A DNA stretch of 64,000 bases from CAVVAL01 sp963742725 (GTDB lineage: Bacteria; Actinomycetota; Actinomycetes; Mycobacteriales; Cryptosporangiaceae), in assembly GCA_963742725.1 (NCBI GenBank), contig CAVUMX010000001.1:186001-250000 (forward strand), written 5' to 3'. Positions 1 to 9,240 of this stretch are shown piece after piece (position 1 is the first letter of the stretch; each line of letters begins with the position of its first letter). The notes under the pieces are model-generated. The model had not been told where the DNA came from. It ran no database searches and saw only the letters and a program-made list of their open reading frames with translations. Position numbers and translations under genes: made by a program.

Positions 1-241
1 CCATGACCGTGCGGACGTTGTGCTGCGCGAACACCCGCTCGACCGCCACCACGTCCGGGGTGAACCGGGCGACCAGCGCGGACAGCGCCTCATCCAGGGC
101 CAGCAGCCGGGGACCGATCTCGGCGTCGGCCGGGGTCCGGACGACCTCGACGTGGACCATCGCGCACCGCCGCCCCGCGGACCCGTCGACCACGCCGACC
201 CCGCACCGGGTCAGCCCAGGATCGACCCCGAGCACGCGCAC
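1..241 (-). CDS. ruvC: RuvC Holliday-junction endonuclease, N-terminal 80 residues (partial)
   Basis: RuvC cuts Holliday junctions during recombination, with RuvAB. The visible N-terminus starts [14 protein letters not shown]. It carries the first two acidic metal ligands of the family, D7 in VDPG and E68 in VAVERVF, followed by FAQHNVRT. The rest lies beyond the left edge. The start is the GTG at 241, preceded by GGAGG at good spacing; an in-frame GTG at 256 is a weaker alternative. It is read in the same direction as yebC, as in other actinobacteria, but a vapBC pair sits between the two. Confidence 0.93.
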   Translation of the reverse strand, partial: MRVLGVDPGLTRCGVGVVDGSAGRRCAMVHVEVVRTPADAEIGPRLLALDEALSALVARFTPDVVAVERVFAQHNVRTVM

Positions 242-322
242 GCGAACACCCTCCACACCGCCCGAACAGATGTTCGACACCGTACCGCGCCGGCCCAACC
301 GCCCAACCGCCGACACGCGACG

Positions 323-718
323 TCAGCCGATCCGCTCCTGCTGGAACTCGGGCACGATCCGCGCCACGGTCTCGAAGTCGGCGTCGAGATGGAGCACCGT
401 CAGCCGGTGGTGGAGCGCCGTGGCCACGACGAGCAGGTCCGCCACCGACAGCCCTTGGTGGGCACTGTGAGCTGCCAGCGCGTCATGAACGCGCCATACC
501 GACTCCCAGGTGTGCTCCGGCCGCGTCACCCACGGATACGTGTCCAGCAGTTGCTGCTTCAACTGCTGATGCTCCTTGACGCCGGCCACGGTCATGGTCT
601 CGACAAGCACTGGCTCACACACCGCGACCAAGCCGTCACCAGCTCGTTCCCGCCACACGGCGTCAACCTGCCGACGGAGGATTCGGACGAGCGCGCTCGT
701 GTCGATCAGGTACTTCAC
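323..718 (-). CDS. vapC: VapC-family PIN-domain ribonuclease toxin
   Basis: This 131-residue single PIN domain is the size of a VapC toxin, a metal-dependent RNase that blocks translation by cutting tRNA or rRNA. The acidic residues of the active site are visible: D6 in LIDTSALV, E40 in LVET, D94 in SVADLL and D112/D114 in HLDADF. Its ATG overlaps the stop of the preceding gene (ATGA), so the pair is translationally coupled. The target RNA cannot be told from sequence. Confidence 0.88.
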   Translation of the reverse strand: MKYLIDTSALVRILRRQVDAVWRERAGDGLVAVCEPVLVETMTVAGVKEHQQLKQQLLDTYPWVTRPEHTWESVWRVHDALAAHSAHQGLSVADLLVVATALHHRLTVLHLDADFETVARIVPEFQQERIG

Positions 719-927
719 TCGTCCAGCTCGGCAAGCCGGTCGAAGTCGAACGCGCCCTCGTCGGCCGCTCGCTGCAACGCGTCATATGCCCGCAGGCGAC
801 GCTCGCGGTCTTCGTCGACGATCTTCGTCAGCGCCGCCGTGACCGTGTCCTTCTTGGTCGTCGTGCCCAGCGCCACCGTGGCCTTCGCCAGTAGCGCCTC
901 GTCGATGTCGATCAGCGTCTTCGCCAT
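715..927 (-). CDS. vapB: VapB-type ribbon-helix-helix antitoxin
   Basis: This 70-residue protein begins MAKTLIDIDEALLAKA, the beta strand and first helix of a VapB ribbon-helix-helix DNA-binding domain. An acidic, Trp-free C-terminal tail (DEGAFDFDRLAELDE) would bind and block the PIN toxin encoded immediately downstream. I chose the ATG at 927 over one seven codons upstream because it gives the canonical family N-terminus. The pair is inserted between yebC and ruvC. By family analogy the VapBC complex would repress its own promoter in the 54 bases before yebC's stop. Confidence 0.85.
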   Translation of the reverse strand: MAKTLIDIDEALLAKATVALGTTTKKDTVTAALTKIVDEDRERRLRAYDALQRAADEGAFDFDRLAELDE

Positions 928-981
928 GCACCCACCTCCGTCACCCAAGGATATCCACGCAGCAGCTGGATATCCAGGACG

Positions 982-1731
982 TCAGCCTACGGCCTCCATG
1001 ACCTCGTCGGAGACGTCGAAGTTGGCGTAGACGTTCTGGACGTCGTCGGAGTCCTCGAGGGCGTCGATCAGCTTGAAGACCTTGCGGGCGCCGTCCTCGT
1101 CCAGCTCGACCTGCACGCTGGGGATGAAGCTGGCGTCGGCGGACTCGTAGTCGATGCCGGCGGCCTGGAGCGCGGTCCGGACGGCGACCAGGTCGGTGGC
1201 CTCGCTGACGACCTCGAACGAGTCGCCGAGGTCGTTGACCTCCTCGGCGCCCGCGTCGAGCACAGCGGTGAGCACGTCGTCCTCGGAGAGTTCGCCCTTG
1301 CCGACGATGACGACGCCCTTGCGGGTGAACAGGTAGGCCACGCTGCCCGGGTCGGCCATCGAGCCGCCGTTGCGGGTCATCGCCGTCCGCACCTCGGACG
1401 CCGCGCGGTTGCGGTTGTCGGTCAGGCACTCGATGAGCACGGCGACGCCGCTGGGGCCGTAGCCCTCGTACGTGATCGTCTGCCAGTCGGCGCCGCCGGC
1501 TTCGAGCCCGGCGCCGCGCTTGACGGCGCGGTCGATGTTGTCGTTCGGGACCGAGCTCTTCTTCGCCTTCTGGATGGCGTCGTACAGCGTCGGGTTGCCG
1601 GCCGGGTCCGCGCCGCCGGTACGGGCCGCGACCTCGACGTTCTTGATCAGCTTGGCGAACATCTTGCCGCGCTTGGCGTCGATGACGGCCTTCTTGTGCT
1701 TCGTGGTCGCCCACTTTGAGTGGCCGCTCAT
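982..1731 (-). CDS. yebC: YebC/PmpR-family protein (TACO1-like)
   Basis: A full-length 249-residue YebC/PmpR family member starting [16 protein letters not shown], the family's signature N-terminus. Members have been described as DNA-binding transcription regulators and, more recently, as translation factors that help ribosomes through proline-rich stretches. The order pdxS-pdxT-yebC-ruvC is the usual actinobacterial arrangement. The ATG at 1731 is followed directly by the signature sequence, so the start is secure. Confidence 0.95.
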   Translation of the reverse strand: MSGHSKWATTKHKKAVIDAKRGKMFAKLIKNVEVAARTGGADPAGNPTLYDAIQKAKKSSVPNDNIDRAVKRGAGLEAGGADWQTITYEGYGPSGVAVLIECLTDNRNRAASEVRTAMTRNGGSMADPGSVAYLFTRKGVVIVGKGELSEDDVLTAVLDAGAEEVNDLGDSFEVVSEATDLVAVRTALQAAGIDYESADASFIPSVQVELDEDGARKVFKLIDALEDSDDVQNVYANFDVSDEVMEAVG

Positions 1732-1761
1732 CTACTCCTCCTCGGTGCGGATGTCTCGGTG

Positions 1762-2385
1762 TCAGGCAGCGGCCCGCGCCGCCTCCCGCACCATCCCGGC
1801 GAACAGGCCGTGGACACGCAGATCCCCGGTGAGCTCCGGGTGGAAGGAGGTCGCGAGCAGGTTTCCCTGCCGGACCGCGACGATCCTACCGTCCGTGTCT
1901 CCGCCGCTGACGCGCGCGAGGACCTCGACGCCGCCGCCGACCTTCTCGACCCACGGCGCGCGGATGAACACGGCGTGCACGGGACCGCCGTCGAGGCCGG
2001 CAAGGTCGAGATCCGTCTCGAACGAGTCGACCTGCCGGCCGAACGCGTTGCGCCGGACGACCATGTCGATGCCGCCGAAACTCTGCTGGTCCGGACGGCC
2101 GTCGAGCACGGTCTCGGCGAGCATGATCATGCCGGCGCAGGAGCCGTAGACCGGCAGGCCGGCCGCGATCCGGGCGCGGACGGGCTCCAGCATGCCGAAG
2201 ATCCCGGCGAGCCGGCTCATCGTGGTGGACTCGCCGCCCGGCACGACGAGCCCGTCGACGGTGGCGAGTTCCTCCGGACGGCGGACGAGAACGGTGTCGG
2301 CACCGACGGCGGACAGCGCGGCGGCATGCTCGCGCACATCGCCCTGCAGTGCGAAGACTCCGATGAGGGGACGGTTCACGCTCAC
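1762..2385 (-). CDS. pdxT: Pyridoxal 5'-phosphate synthase glutaminase subunit
   Basis: PdxT hydrolyses glutamine and passes ammonia to PdxS for pyridoxal 5'-phosphate synthesis. The 207-residue protein has the class I glutaminase signs: an oxyanion-loop region [13 protein letters not shown], the nucleophile elbow GSCAGM and a SFHPELTGD motif carrying the catalytic His and Glu. Its GTG start overlaps the pdxS stop (GGTGA); a second GTG six bases downstream is an alternative. The two genes are clearly cotranscribed. Confidence 0.95.
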   Translation of the reverse strand: MSVNRPLIGVFALQGDVREHAAALSAVGADTVLVRRPEELATVDGLVVPGGESTTMSRLAGIFGMLEPVRARIAAGLPVYGSCAGMIMLAETVLDGRPDQQSFGGIDMVVRRNAFGRQVDSFETDLDLAGLDGGPVHAVFIRAPWVEKVGGGVEVLARVSGGDTDGRIVAVRQGNLLATSFHPELTGDLRVHGLFAGMVREAARAAA

Positions 2386-3305
2386 CAGCCGCGGGTCGCG
2401 TACCGCTCGTTCTCCGGGAGCGTGTCGACGTTGAGGCCGACCATCGCCTCGCCGAGGCCACGGGAGACCTTGGCGATGACGTCCGGGTCGTCGTAGAACG
2501 TGGTGGCCTTGACGATCGCCTCGGCGCGCTTCACCGGGTCGCCGGACTTGAAGATGCCGGAGCCGACGAACACGCCCTCGGCGCCGAGCTGCATCATCAT
2601 CGCGGCGTCGGCAGGGGTGGCGATGCCGCCGGCGGTGAACAGCACCACCGGGAGCTTGCCGGTCTGCGCGACCTCCTTGACCAGCTCGTACGGCGCGCGC
2701 AGCTCCTTGGCGGCGACGAACAACTCGGTCTCGTCGAGCGTGCTGAGACGACGGATCTCGCCGCGGATCGACCGCATGTGGCGGGTCGCCTCGACGACGT
2801 TGCCGGTGCCGGCCTCGCCCTTGGAGCGGATCATCGCCGCGCCCTCGGCGAGCCGCCGCAGCGCCTCGCCCAGGTTGGTGGCGCCGCACACGAACGGCGC
2901 GGTGAACGCCCACTTGTCGATGTGGTGGGCCTCGTCGGCCGGGGTCAGCACCTCGGACTCGTCGATGTAGTCGACGCCGAGCGCCTGGAGCACCTGCGCC
3001 TCGACGAAGTGGCCGATGCGGGCCTTCGCCATGACCGGGATCGAGACGGCGGCGATGATGCCGTCGATCATGTCCGGGTCGCTCATGCGGGCCACGCCGC
3101 CCTGGACGCGGATGTCGGCGGGCACCCGCTCCAGCGCCATGACGGCGACGGCGCCGGCGTCCTCGGCGATCTTGGCCTGCTCGGGAGTGACGACGTCCAT
3201 GATGACGCCGCCCTTCATCATCTCCGCCATGCCGCGCTTCACGCGGGCGGTGCCCACCTCGGCGGGGACGGCGGGGGTGACGGCAGGGGTGTTGCTGGCG
3301 GCCAC
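2382..3305 (-). CDS. pdxS: Pyridoxal 5'-phosphate synthase lyase subunit
   Basis: PdxS builds pyridoxal 5'-phosphate from ribose 5-phosphate, glyceraldehyde 3-phosphate and PdxT-derived ammonia, as a dodecameric (beta-alpha)8 barrel. The 307-residue protein is near family length and highly conserved. Visible blocks include [34 protein letters not shown] with a conserved lysine, and the phosphate-binding [14 protein letters not shown] near the C-terminus. The N-terminal 20 residues ([13 protein letters not shown]) are a variable extension. Confidence 0.96.
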   Translation of the reverse strand: MAASNTPAVTPAVPAEVGTARVKRGMAEMMKGGVIMDVVTPEQAKIAEDAGAVAVMALERVPADIRVQGGVARMSDPDMIDGIIAAVSIPVMAKARIGHFVEAQVLQALGVDYIDESEVLTPADEAHHIDKWAFTAPFVCGATNLGEALRRLAEGAAMIRSKGEAGTGNVVEATRHMRSIRGEIRRLSTLDETELFVAAKELRAPYELVKEVAQTGKLPVVLFTAGGIATPADAAMMMQLGAEGVFVGSGIFKSGDPVKRAEAIVKATTFYDDPDVIAKVSRGLGEAMVGLNVDTLPENERYATRGW

Positions 3306-3366
3306 GGCGGATCAGCCTCTCTCAGGTCGGACGGCGTTTCCCATCCTACTGCCGGCGCGTCACGCC

Positions 3367-3903
3367 TCAGCCGGCACCGGGTGTGGGCTCCCCGACATCC
3401 GGGCCGGTCGGGGACGTCGTCACGGCGGACTCGGCGATGTCGAAGTACTCCGGCAGGGGGTACCGGCGCCCGAGCCGCAGCGCCCGGGGCAGCCGCCGGC
3501 GCCGCAGCCCGAGCGTGTCCCGGACCGCGTCGTTGTGGACCTGGCGGGCCACGCCGAGGCGCCGTCCGGCCGCCGTCAGCTCGACCACGAGCGGATCGTC
3601 CGGGTCGAGCGGCAGCCCCTCCAGTGCCCGGGTGAGGTCGTTCTCGGCCGCTTCGCGCTGGTCCGGGTCGGCGTGCAGGGCGGCGTGCGCGGTGGCGCGC
3701 ACCGCACCCGCCCGGGCGTCCATCTGGTCCTCGCGGTCCTCCGCGAGCTGGGCCGCGACCGCCGCACGCCGCACGAGCTGGGCGTCCAGGGCGCTCTGGG
3801 CGGCGGCCACCCGGGCGTGCAGGCGGTCGATCCGGCCCGCCAGCCAGGTCACGTACGCCGAGACGAGCAGGACCACCACGACGAGGCCGACCAGCAACTC
3901 CAC
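3367..3903 (-). CDS. LemA-like single-pass membrane protein
   Basis: A 178-residue protein with an N-terminal membrane helix (about residues 2-22, LLVGLVVVVLLVSAYVTWLA). A mostly helical region follows, with the LemA-like run HARVAAAQSALDAQLVRRAA and a VARQVHNDAVRDT segment near the C-terminus. LemA-family proteins are membrane-anchored helical bundles of unclear role. I chose the GTG at 3903 because it sits just before the membrane helix, though its ribosome-binding site is weak. It lies between pimA and pdxS, a position it also occupies in other actinomycetes as I recall. Confidence 0.7.
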   Translation of the reverse strand: MELLVGLVVVVLLVSAYVTWLAGRIDRLHARVAAAQSALDAQLVRRAAVAAQLAEDREDQMDARAGAVRATAHAALHADPDQREAAENDLTRALEGLPLDPDDPLVVELTAAGRRLGVARQVHNDAVRDTLGLRRRRLPRALRLGRRYPLPEYFDIAESAVTTSPTGPDVGEPTPGAG

Positions 3904-3962
3904 ACGCGGGATGGTAGGCGCCGGGGCCAGCTCCCCCGCGCACCGTCCCCCACCCCGCCCAC

Positions 3963-4012
3963 TTTCGGACTTTTGAGGGTTTCCCGGCCCCCGAACCCTC
4001 AAAAGTCCGAAA
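3963..4012. terminator. Perfect 19-bp inverted repeat between pimA and the LemA-like gene
   Basis: Arms 3963-3981 (tttcggacttttgagggtt) and 3994-4012 are exact reverse complements around a 12-base loop. It lies 103 bases past the pimA stop and 60 bases before the next start. This fits a transcription terminator, although no T-run follows the hairpin; it could also be a dispersed palindromic repeat. Confidence 0.7.
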
Positions 4013-4114
4013 CTCGCGGGGCTGGACGCGAGGCGGGGGCTGGACGCGGGGTGGCGCGCGGGGGCGGGGCGGCGGCGCGGGTGGGGCGGGAGGGCGCGGC
4101 GGGGGCTACGCCGC

Positions 4115-5287
4115 TCAGCGCAGGAGGTCGCGGAGGGGCTTGGGGAGCCAGTCCGTCCGGGGCTCGTCCTCGGCGGTGACGACGGCGGGGTGGGCGGCGA
4201 CGACCGAGCTGTAGACGTCCAGGACGCGGCTGGCGACCGTCGGCCAGTCGAACTCGGCCACCGCCGCGGACGCCCGTTTGGCCAGGTCGTGGCGGCCGGC
4301 CGGGTCGTCCAGCAGCAGGGCGAGGGTCGACGCCAGCGCGCCCGCGTCACCCGTCGGGAAGAGGGCGCCGGCACGGCCCTCGTCGAGGACGCGGCGGAAC
4401 GCGTCGAGGTCGCTCGCGGCGATGGCTGTGCCGGCGGCCATGGCCTCGGTGAGGATGATGCCGAACGACTCCCCGCCGGTGTTCGGGGCGACGTAGACGT
4501 CCACGCTGCGCAGCATCCGGGCCTTGTCGGCGTCCGAGACGAGCCCGAGCATGACGACCCGGTCGCGGACGGACGCTGGTACGCCCGCCAGCGCCTCCTC
4601 GGCGTCGCCGGGACCGGCCACGAGCAACCGCAGGTCCGGACGGTCGAGCCGCATGATCGCGTCGAGCAGGATCGGGAAGCCCTTGCGGGGCTCGGTGAAG
4701 CGGCCGAGGAAGCCGACCGCGCCGCCCTCACCGGGCCAGCCCGGCAGGGGCGAGGCGCCGGCGAAGCGCGCGACGGAGACGCCGTTGGGGATCTCGACCG
4801 CTCCCCCGGCGAGGTGTTCCACCTGGACCCGCCTGGCCAGCGCGGAGACGGCGATCCGCCCGCTGATCTTCTCCAGTACGGGCTGGAGCATGCCTTCGGC
4901 GGCGGCGAGCGCCCTGGACCGGGTGGTGGCGGTGTGGAACGTGGCGACGACCGGGCCCCGGGCGGCGAGGCAGGCCAGCAGCGACAGGCTCGGCGCGAGC
5001 GGTTCGTGGATGTGCAGGACGTCGAACCCGCCGTCGCGCAGCCAGCGCCGGACCCGCGCGAACGACAGCGGCCCGAACGACAGCCGGGCCACCGACCCGT
5101 TGTAAGGCACCGGCACGGCCCGGCCGGCGGCGACCACGTACGGCGGGAGGTCGTCGTCCTCGTCGGCCGGCGCGAGGACGGACACCTCGTGGCCGAGCCC
5201 GATCAGCGTCTCGGCGAGGTCGCGGACGTGCGCCTGTACCCCGCCCGGCATGTCGAACGAGTACGGGCAGACGATGCCGATCCGCAT
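4115..5287 (-). CDS. pimA: Phosphatidyl-myo-inositol mannosyltransferase PimA
   Basis: This 390-residue GT4 glycosyltransferase would transfer the first mannose from GDP-mannose to phosphatidylinositol at the inner membrane face. It starts MRIGIVCPYSFDMPGGVQAHV, with the glycine-rich loop of GT-B enzymes. Further along it has the acceptor-side LHIHEPLAPS and the C-terminal EX7E donor motif (GGESFGIILTEAMAAG). Its ATG overlaps the preceding stop (TGATG). The pgsA-acyltransferase-pimA order is the conserved PIM operon. Confidence 0.93.
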   Translation of the reverse strand: MRIGIVCPYSFDMPGGVQAHVRDLAETLIGLGHEVSVLAPADEDDDLPPYVVAAGRAVPVPYNGSVARLSFGPLSFARVRRWLRDGGFDVLHIHEPLAPSLSLLACLAARGPVVATFHTATTRSRALAAAEGMLQPVLEKISGRIAVSALARRVQVEHLAGGAVEIPNGVSVARFAGASPLPGWPGEGGAVGFLGRFTEPRKGFPILLDAIMRLDRPDLRLLVAGPGDAEEALAGVPASVRDRVVMLGLVSDADKARMLRSVDVYVAPNTGGESFGIILTEAMAAGTAIAASDLDAFRRVLDEGRAGALFPTGDAGALASTLALLLDDPAGRHDLAKRASAAVAEFDWPTVASRVLDVYSSVVAAHPAVVTAEDEPRTDWLPKPLRDLLR

Positions 5288-6186
5288 CACGTGCTCGTGG
5301 TGGTCGCGTCCGCCCGGCTCGGCTCGTCCAGCCAGAGCCGTTGCAGCATGTGCCAGTCGGCGGGGTGCTCGGCGATCCCCCGCGCCATCTCGTCCGCGAT
5401 CGACTGGGTCATCGTGGCGATCTGCTCGGTGCGGTCGCCGTCGGTCGGGACCGGCAGCGGGTCGCTGATCCGCACCTTGCTCCTGTTCTCCTCGTACCAG
5501 AGGGAGGCGACCATGAGCGGCGCCCCGGTCCGCAGGGCGAGGTGGGCGGGGCCGGCCGGCATGCGGGTACGGCCGCCGAAGAACTCGACGGGGACGCCGC
5601 GCGCGGACAGGTCGCGGTCGGCGAGCAGCACGACGAGCCGGCCCTCGCGCAGCCGTTCCTCGAGGATGTCGACCGGGGACCGCGCGCCGCCCTTGGCCGG
5701 CAGGATCTCCATGCCGAGCGATTCGCGGTAGGCGAGGAACCGCCGGTACACGTCCTCGGGCTTGAGCCGTTCGGCGACGGTCGTGAGCGGCATGCCGGTG
5801 AGGCAGACCCACGCGCCGGCGTGGTCCCAGTTGCCGGCGTGCGGCAGCGCGACGATCGCGCCCTTGCCGGCCGCGTGGGCGCCGCGCAGGATCTCCTCGC
5901 CCTCCATGTCGAGCGTCGCGACGATCGTGTCGCGGGGCTGGGACGGCAGCCGGAACGCTTCCATCCAGTACCGCGCGTAGGACCGGAACGCGTCCCTGAG
6001 CAGGTCGTCGGGGATGGGCGCCCCGAGGACGCGCTCCAGGTTCGCCGCGAGCCGGCGGACTCCGGCGCCCTGGCGACGCACGGCGATGTCGGCGCCGGCG
6101 CGGAACAGGGCGCGCGCGACGGGTGCCGGCAGCGCGCGGACGACCCGCCACCCGGCTCCGTACCCGAGGCTGGCCAGGCTGGTCAC
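5287..6186 (-). CDS. Phosphatidylinositol mannoside acyltransferase (LpxL/HtrB-like)
   Basis: A 299-residue member of the lysophospholipid acyltransferase superfamily, predicted to acylate the mannose of PIM1/PIM2 at the membrane. The catalytic H-x4-D motif appears as HAGNWDHAG and the acceptor-site block as FFGGRTRMPAGPAHLAL. The GTG start overlaps the pgsA stop by four bases (GTGA). The context between pgsA and pimA supports the assignment to PatA rather than to lipid A synthesis. Confidence 0.9.
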   Translation of the reverse strand: MTSLASLGYGAGWRVVRALPAPVARALFRAGADIAVRRQGAGVRRLAANLERVLGAPIPDDLLRDAFRSYARYWMEAFRLPSQPRDTIVATLDMEGEEILRGAHAAGKGAIVALPHAGNWDHAGAWVCLTGMPLTTVAERLKPEDVYRRFLAYRESLGMEILPAKGGARSPVDILEERLREGRLVVLLADRDLSARGVPVEFFGGRTRMPAGPAHLALRTGAPLMVASLWYEENRSKVRISDPLPVPTDGDRTEQIATMTQSIADEMARGIAEHPADWHMLQRLWLDEPSRADATTTST

Positions 6187-6800
6187 GGCGCCTGCACCGC
6201 GTGCTCGCGGGTCTGCTTCCACACGGTGTGCATCCGCTGTCCGACCGTGATCACGGCGAGCACCGTGAGTAGCCACAGGACGACCGCGAGCCCGTACGGC
6301 ACCCCCGCCACCTCCAGCAACGCGCCGAACCCGGCGATGATGAGCCGCTCGGACCGTTCCGCGATCCCGACGTCGCAGCGCAGCCCCAGCCCCTCGGCCC
6401 GCGCCTTCGCGTACGACACGATGACGCCGGCGATGAGGCAGCACAGCGCCGCGGCGGCCGCGGCGTTCCGGCCGGAGGTGGCCAGCCAGAAGGCGAGCGA
6501 CCCGAACGCGGCGCCGTCGGCGATGCGGTCCATGGTCGAGTCGAGGAACGCTCCCCACTTGCTGGTCGTGCCGCGGGCGCGTGCGATGGCGCCGTCGAGC
6601 ATGTCGGTGAGGACCGAGATGGTGACGACGATCGCACCGATCAGCAGGTGGCCGCGGGCCACGAAGACGAGCGAGCCGGCGACGACGCCGATCGTGCCGA
6701 CGACCGTCACCACGTCCGGACTCACGCCGGCACGCGCCAGCGCGGCACCGATCGGATCGAGCACGCGCGAAATCCTGGCGCGGGCGAGGACGTTGAGCAT
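6183..6800 (-). CDS. pgsA: Phosphatidylinositol phosphate synthase, CDP-alcohol phosphatidyltransferase family
   Basis: This 205-residue polytopic membrane enzyme joins CDP-diacylglycerol to an inositol phosphate. It has the complete family signature DG-x2-AR-x8-G-x3-D-x3-D within DGAIARARGTTSKWGAFLDSTMD. At least four hydrophobic helices follow. I start it at the ATG at 6800 (MLNVLARARISRV), which matches homologues; the frame stays open further upstream. It heads the PIM operon. The 229 bases to the divergent gene at 7030 should hold both promoters, though I see no clear consensus. Confidence 0.92.
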   Translation of the reverse strand: MLNVLARARISRVLDPIGAALARAGVSPDVVTVVGTIGVVAGSLVFVARGHLLIGAIVVTISVLTDMLDGAIARARGTTSKWGAFLDSTMDRIADGAAFGSLAFWLATSGRNAAAAAALCCLIAGVIVSYAKARAEGLGLRCDVGIAERSERLIIAGFGALLEVAGVPYGLAVVLWLLTVLAVITVGQRMHTVWKQTREHAVQAP

Positions 6801-7029
6801 CAGCTTCCGTTCACGTCGACATACCTGGTCGGCGGGCGTGATCACGATATCGGGCGGCCGTCGCGGCGCCGTCGGGACGCACGAGTTTTCACCTTTGCGG
6901 CGCGCCAGGACTTGTCGGGCGCCCGGCATGGGTGTGGGATCGGCGCACAGGAGTTCAACGTTGCGTGGCCGGGACGTTACGAGACATACGCCACCGCGGC
7001 GAGGTAGGCGACGACGGGAGGCGGTACCG

Positions 7030-9192
7030 ATGGCGCAGAAGGTTCAGGAGAAGGCCACCGGCGCGGGGCCGGTGGCCGACGACCCGGCCAATGTGCGCAA
7101 CGTGGTCGTGGTGGGCCACTCAGGCGCAGGGAAGACGACGCTGATCGAGGCGTTGCTGGCCGCGACCGGCACGACGAGCCGCGCGGGCACCGTGGCCGAC
7201 GGGAACACCGTCTGCGACCACGACCCGGCCGCGGTCAAGCAGCAGCGGTCCGTGAGCCTCGCGCTCGCGCCGCTGGTGTACGACGGGGTCAAGGTGAACC
7301 TGCTGGACACGCCCGGCTACGCGGACTTCGTGGGTGAGCTGCGCGCCGGGCTGCGGGCCGCCGACGCCGCGCTGTTCGTGGTCTCGGCGGTGGACGGCGT
7401 GGACGCGAGCACGATCGCGCTGTGGGAGGAGTGCGCCGCGGTGGGTATGCCCCGCGCGGTGGTGGTCACCCGGCTTGACCATCCCCGCGCGGACTTCGAC
7501 GAGGCGGTCGCGATCTGCCAGCGCGTGTTCGGCGACGGCGTCCTGCCGCTCTACCTGCCGATGCACGACCACGTCGGCCAGGACGACACAGAGCAGGTCG
7601 CCGGGCTGATCGGCCTCCTGTCGCAGCGGATCTTCGACTACTCGGGCGGGGTGTTCCCGCCCGTCATGCGCGAACCGGACCCCGAGCACCTGCCGCTGAT
7701 CGAGGACGCCCGGAACCGCCTGATCGAGGGCATCATCGCCGAGTCCGAGGACGAGACCCTCATGGACCGCTACCTCGAAGGCGAGGACATCGACCAGGCC
7801 GTGCTGGTGGACGACCTGGAGACCGCGGTCGCCCGTGGCACGTTCTACCCGGTGGTGTGCGCGAGCTCGCTGGCGGGCGTCGGCCTGGCCGAGGTCCTGG
7901 AGGTGCTGACCAAGGGCTTCCCGTCGCCCCTGGAGCACGACGTGCCGGCGGTGACCCGCACGGACGGCCGCCCGCACGACCCGCTGTCCGTCGATCCGGA
8001 CGGGCCGCTGGTCGCCGAGGTCGTGAAGACCACGATCGACTCGTACGTGGGGCGCGTGTCGCTCGTCCGGGTGTTCTCCGGGACGCTGCGGCCCGAGCAG
8101 ACGATCCACGTGTCGGGCCACGGCATGGCCGAGCGCGGGCACGCCGACCACGACGTGGACGAGCGGGTCGCGCACCTGTACTCGCCGCTCGGCGCGTCCC
8201 TGCGCGAGGTGCAGTACTGCATCGCCGGCGACCTGTGCGCGCTGACGAAGATCGGGTCGGCGGAGACCGGCGACACGGTGTCCGCGAAGGACGACCCGCT
8301 GCTGATCGCGCCGTGGGAGATGCCGGAGCCGCTGCTGCCCGTGGCCGTCGTGGCGAAGACCCGCAGCGACGAGGACGCGCTCGCGAAGAACCTGGGCCGG
8401 CTGGTAGCCGGCGACCCGACCCTGCGGCTGGAGCGCAACCCGGAGACGCACCAGCTCGTCCTGTGGTGCATGGGCGAGGCGCACGCCGACGTGGTCCTCG
8501 ACCGTCTCCGCGCGGGCGGTGCCGACCTGGACACCGAACCGGTGAAGGTGGCGCTGCGCGAGACGTTCACCGGCCCGGCGAAGGGCCACGGCCGGCACGT
8601 GAAGCAGTCCGGCGGGCACGGGCAGTACGCGGTGTGCGACATCGAGGTGGAGCCGCTGCCGACGGGCGGCGGGTTCGAGTTCGTCGACAAGGTCGTCGGC
8701 GGCGCCGTCCCGCACAACTACATCCCGTCTGTTGAGAAGGGCGTCCGCACCCAGATGGAACGCGGGCTGCTCGCCGGGTACCCGGCCGTGGACCTCCGGG
8801 TGACGCTGGTCGACGGGAAGGCGCACAGCGTCGACTCGTCCGACGCGGCGTTCAAGACCGCCGGTGCCCTGGCGCTGCGGGAGGCGGCGTCAACCGGACC
8901 GATCGCCCTGCTGGAGCCGGTCGACGAGGTCACGATCCGGGTCTCCGACGCCTACGTCGGATCGGTGATGAGCGACCTGTCCGGACGGCGCGGCCGGGTT
9001 CTCGGCACCGAGCCCGACGCCGGCGAGCGGACGCTCGTCCGCGCCGAGGTGCCGGCCACGGAACTGGTGCGGTACGCGACGGAGTTGCGGTCCATCACGT
9101 CCGGCACGGCGACGTTCACACGGGCGTTCCTGCGGTACGAGCCGATGCCGTCGCACCTCGCCGACCAGGTCCGCAAGGACGCCGAGCACTAG
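7030..9192 (+). CDS. Elongation factor G-like GTPase (EF-G2 type)
   Basis: A 720-residue translation-factor GTPase paralogous to EF-G. It has the P-loop GHSGAGKT (residues 29-36) and DTPGYADF (G3). Where EF-G has NKxD it has TRLDHPRADF, a change typical of the actinobacterial EF-G2-like group. Domains II-V follow, including a domain IV region KGHGRHVKQSGGHGQYAVCD. The role of this paralogue is not settled, as it need not drive translocation. A good ribosome-binding site (gggagg) precedes the ATG; the frame is open far upstream but is not coding there. Confidence 0.9.
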   Translation: MAQKVQEKATGAGPVADDPANVRNVVVVGHSGAGKTTLIEALLAATGTTSRAGTVADGNTVCDHDPAAVKQQRSVSLALAPLVYDGVKVNLLDTPGYADFVGELRAGLRAADAALFVVSAVDGVDASTIALWEECAAVGMPRAVVVTRLDHPRADFDEAVAICQRVFGDGVLPLYLPMHDHVGQDDTEQVAGLIGLLSQRIFDYSGGVFPPVMREPDPEHLPLIEDARNRLIEGIIAESEDETLMDRYLEGEDIDQAVLVDDLETAVARGTFYPVVCASSLAGVGLAEVLEVLTKGFPSPLEHDVPAVTRTDGRPHDPLSVDPDGPLVAEVVKTTIDSYVGRVSLVRVFSGTLRPEQTIHVSGHGMAERGHADHDVDERVAHLYSPLGASLREVQYCIAGDLCALTKIGSAETGDTVSAKDDPLLIAPWEMPEPLLPVAVVAKTRSDEDALAKNLGRLVAGDPTLRLERNPETHQLVLWCMGEAHADVVLDRLRAGGADLDTEPVKVALRETFTGPAKGHGRHVKQSGGHGQYAVCDIEVEPLPTGGGFEFVDKVVGGAVPHNYIPSVEKGVRTQMERGLLAGYPAVDLRVTLVDGKAHSVDSSDAAFKTAGALALREAASTGPIALLEPVDEVTIRVSDAYVGSVMSDLSGRRGRVLGTEPDAGERTLVRAEVPATELVRYATELRSITSGTATFTRAFLRYEPMPSHLADQVRKDAEH

Positions 9193-9202
9193 CCGCCGGC
9201 CT

Positions 9203-9230
9203 GGCCCGTCGCACTGCCTCGCGACGGGCC
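9203..9230. terminator. Bidirectional hairpin terminator between convergent genes
   Basis: The arms ggcccgtcgc and gcgacgggcc are a perfect 10-bp inverted repeat with an 8-base loop. It sits exactly between the stop of the EF-G-like gene (9192) and the stop of the convergent HIT gene (9241). Confidence 0.75.
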
Positions 9231-9240
9231 CGCCGCGACT

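Noticed and set aside
5341..7029. Upstream extension of the EF-G-like frame by over 560 codons
   Set aside because: It runs antisense through the acyltransferase and pgsA genes. The EF-G start at 7030 has a good ribosome-binding site and the family N-terminus.
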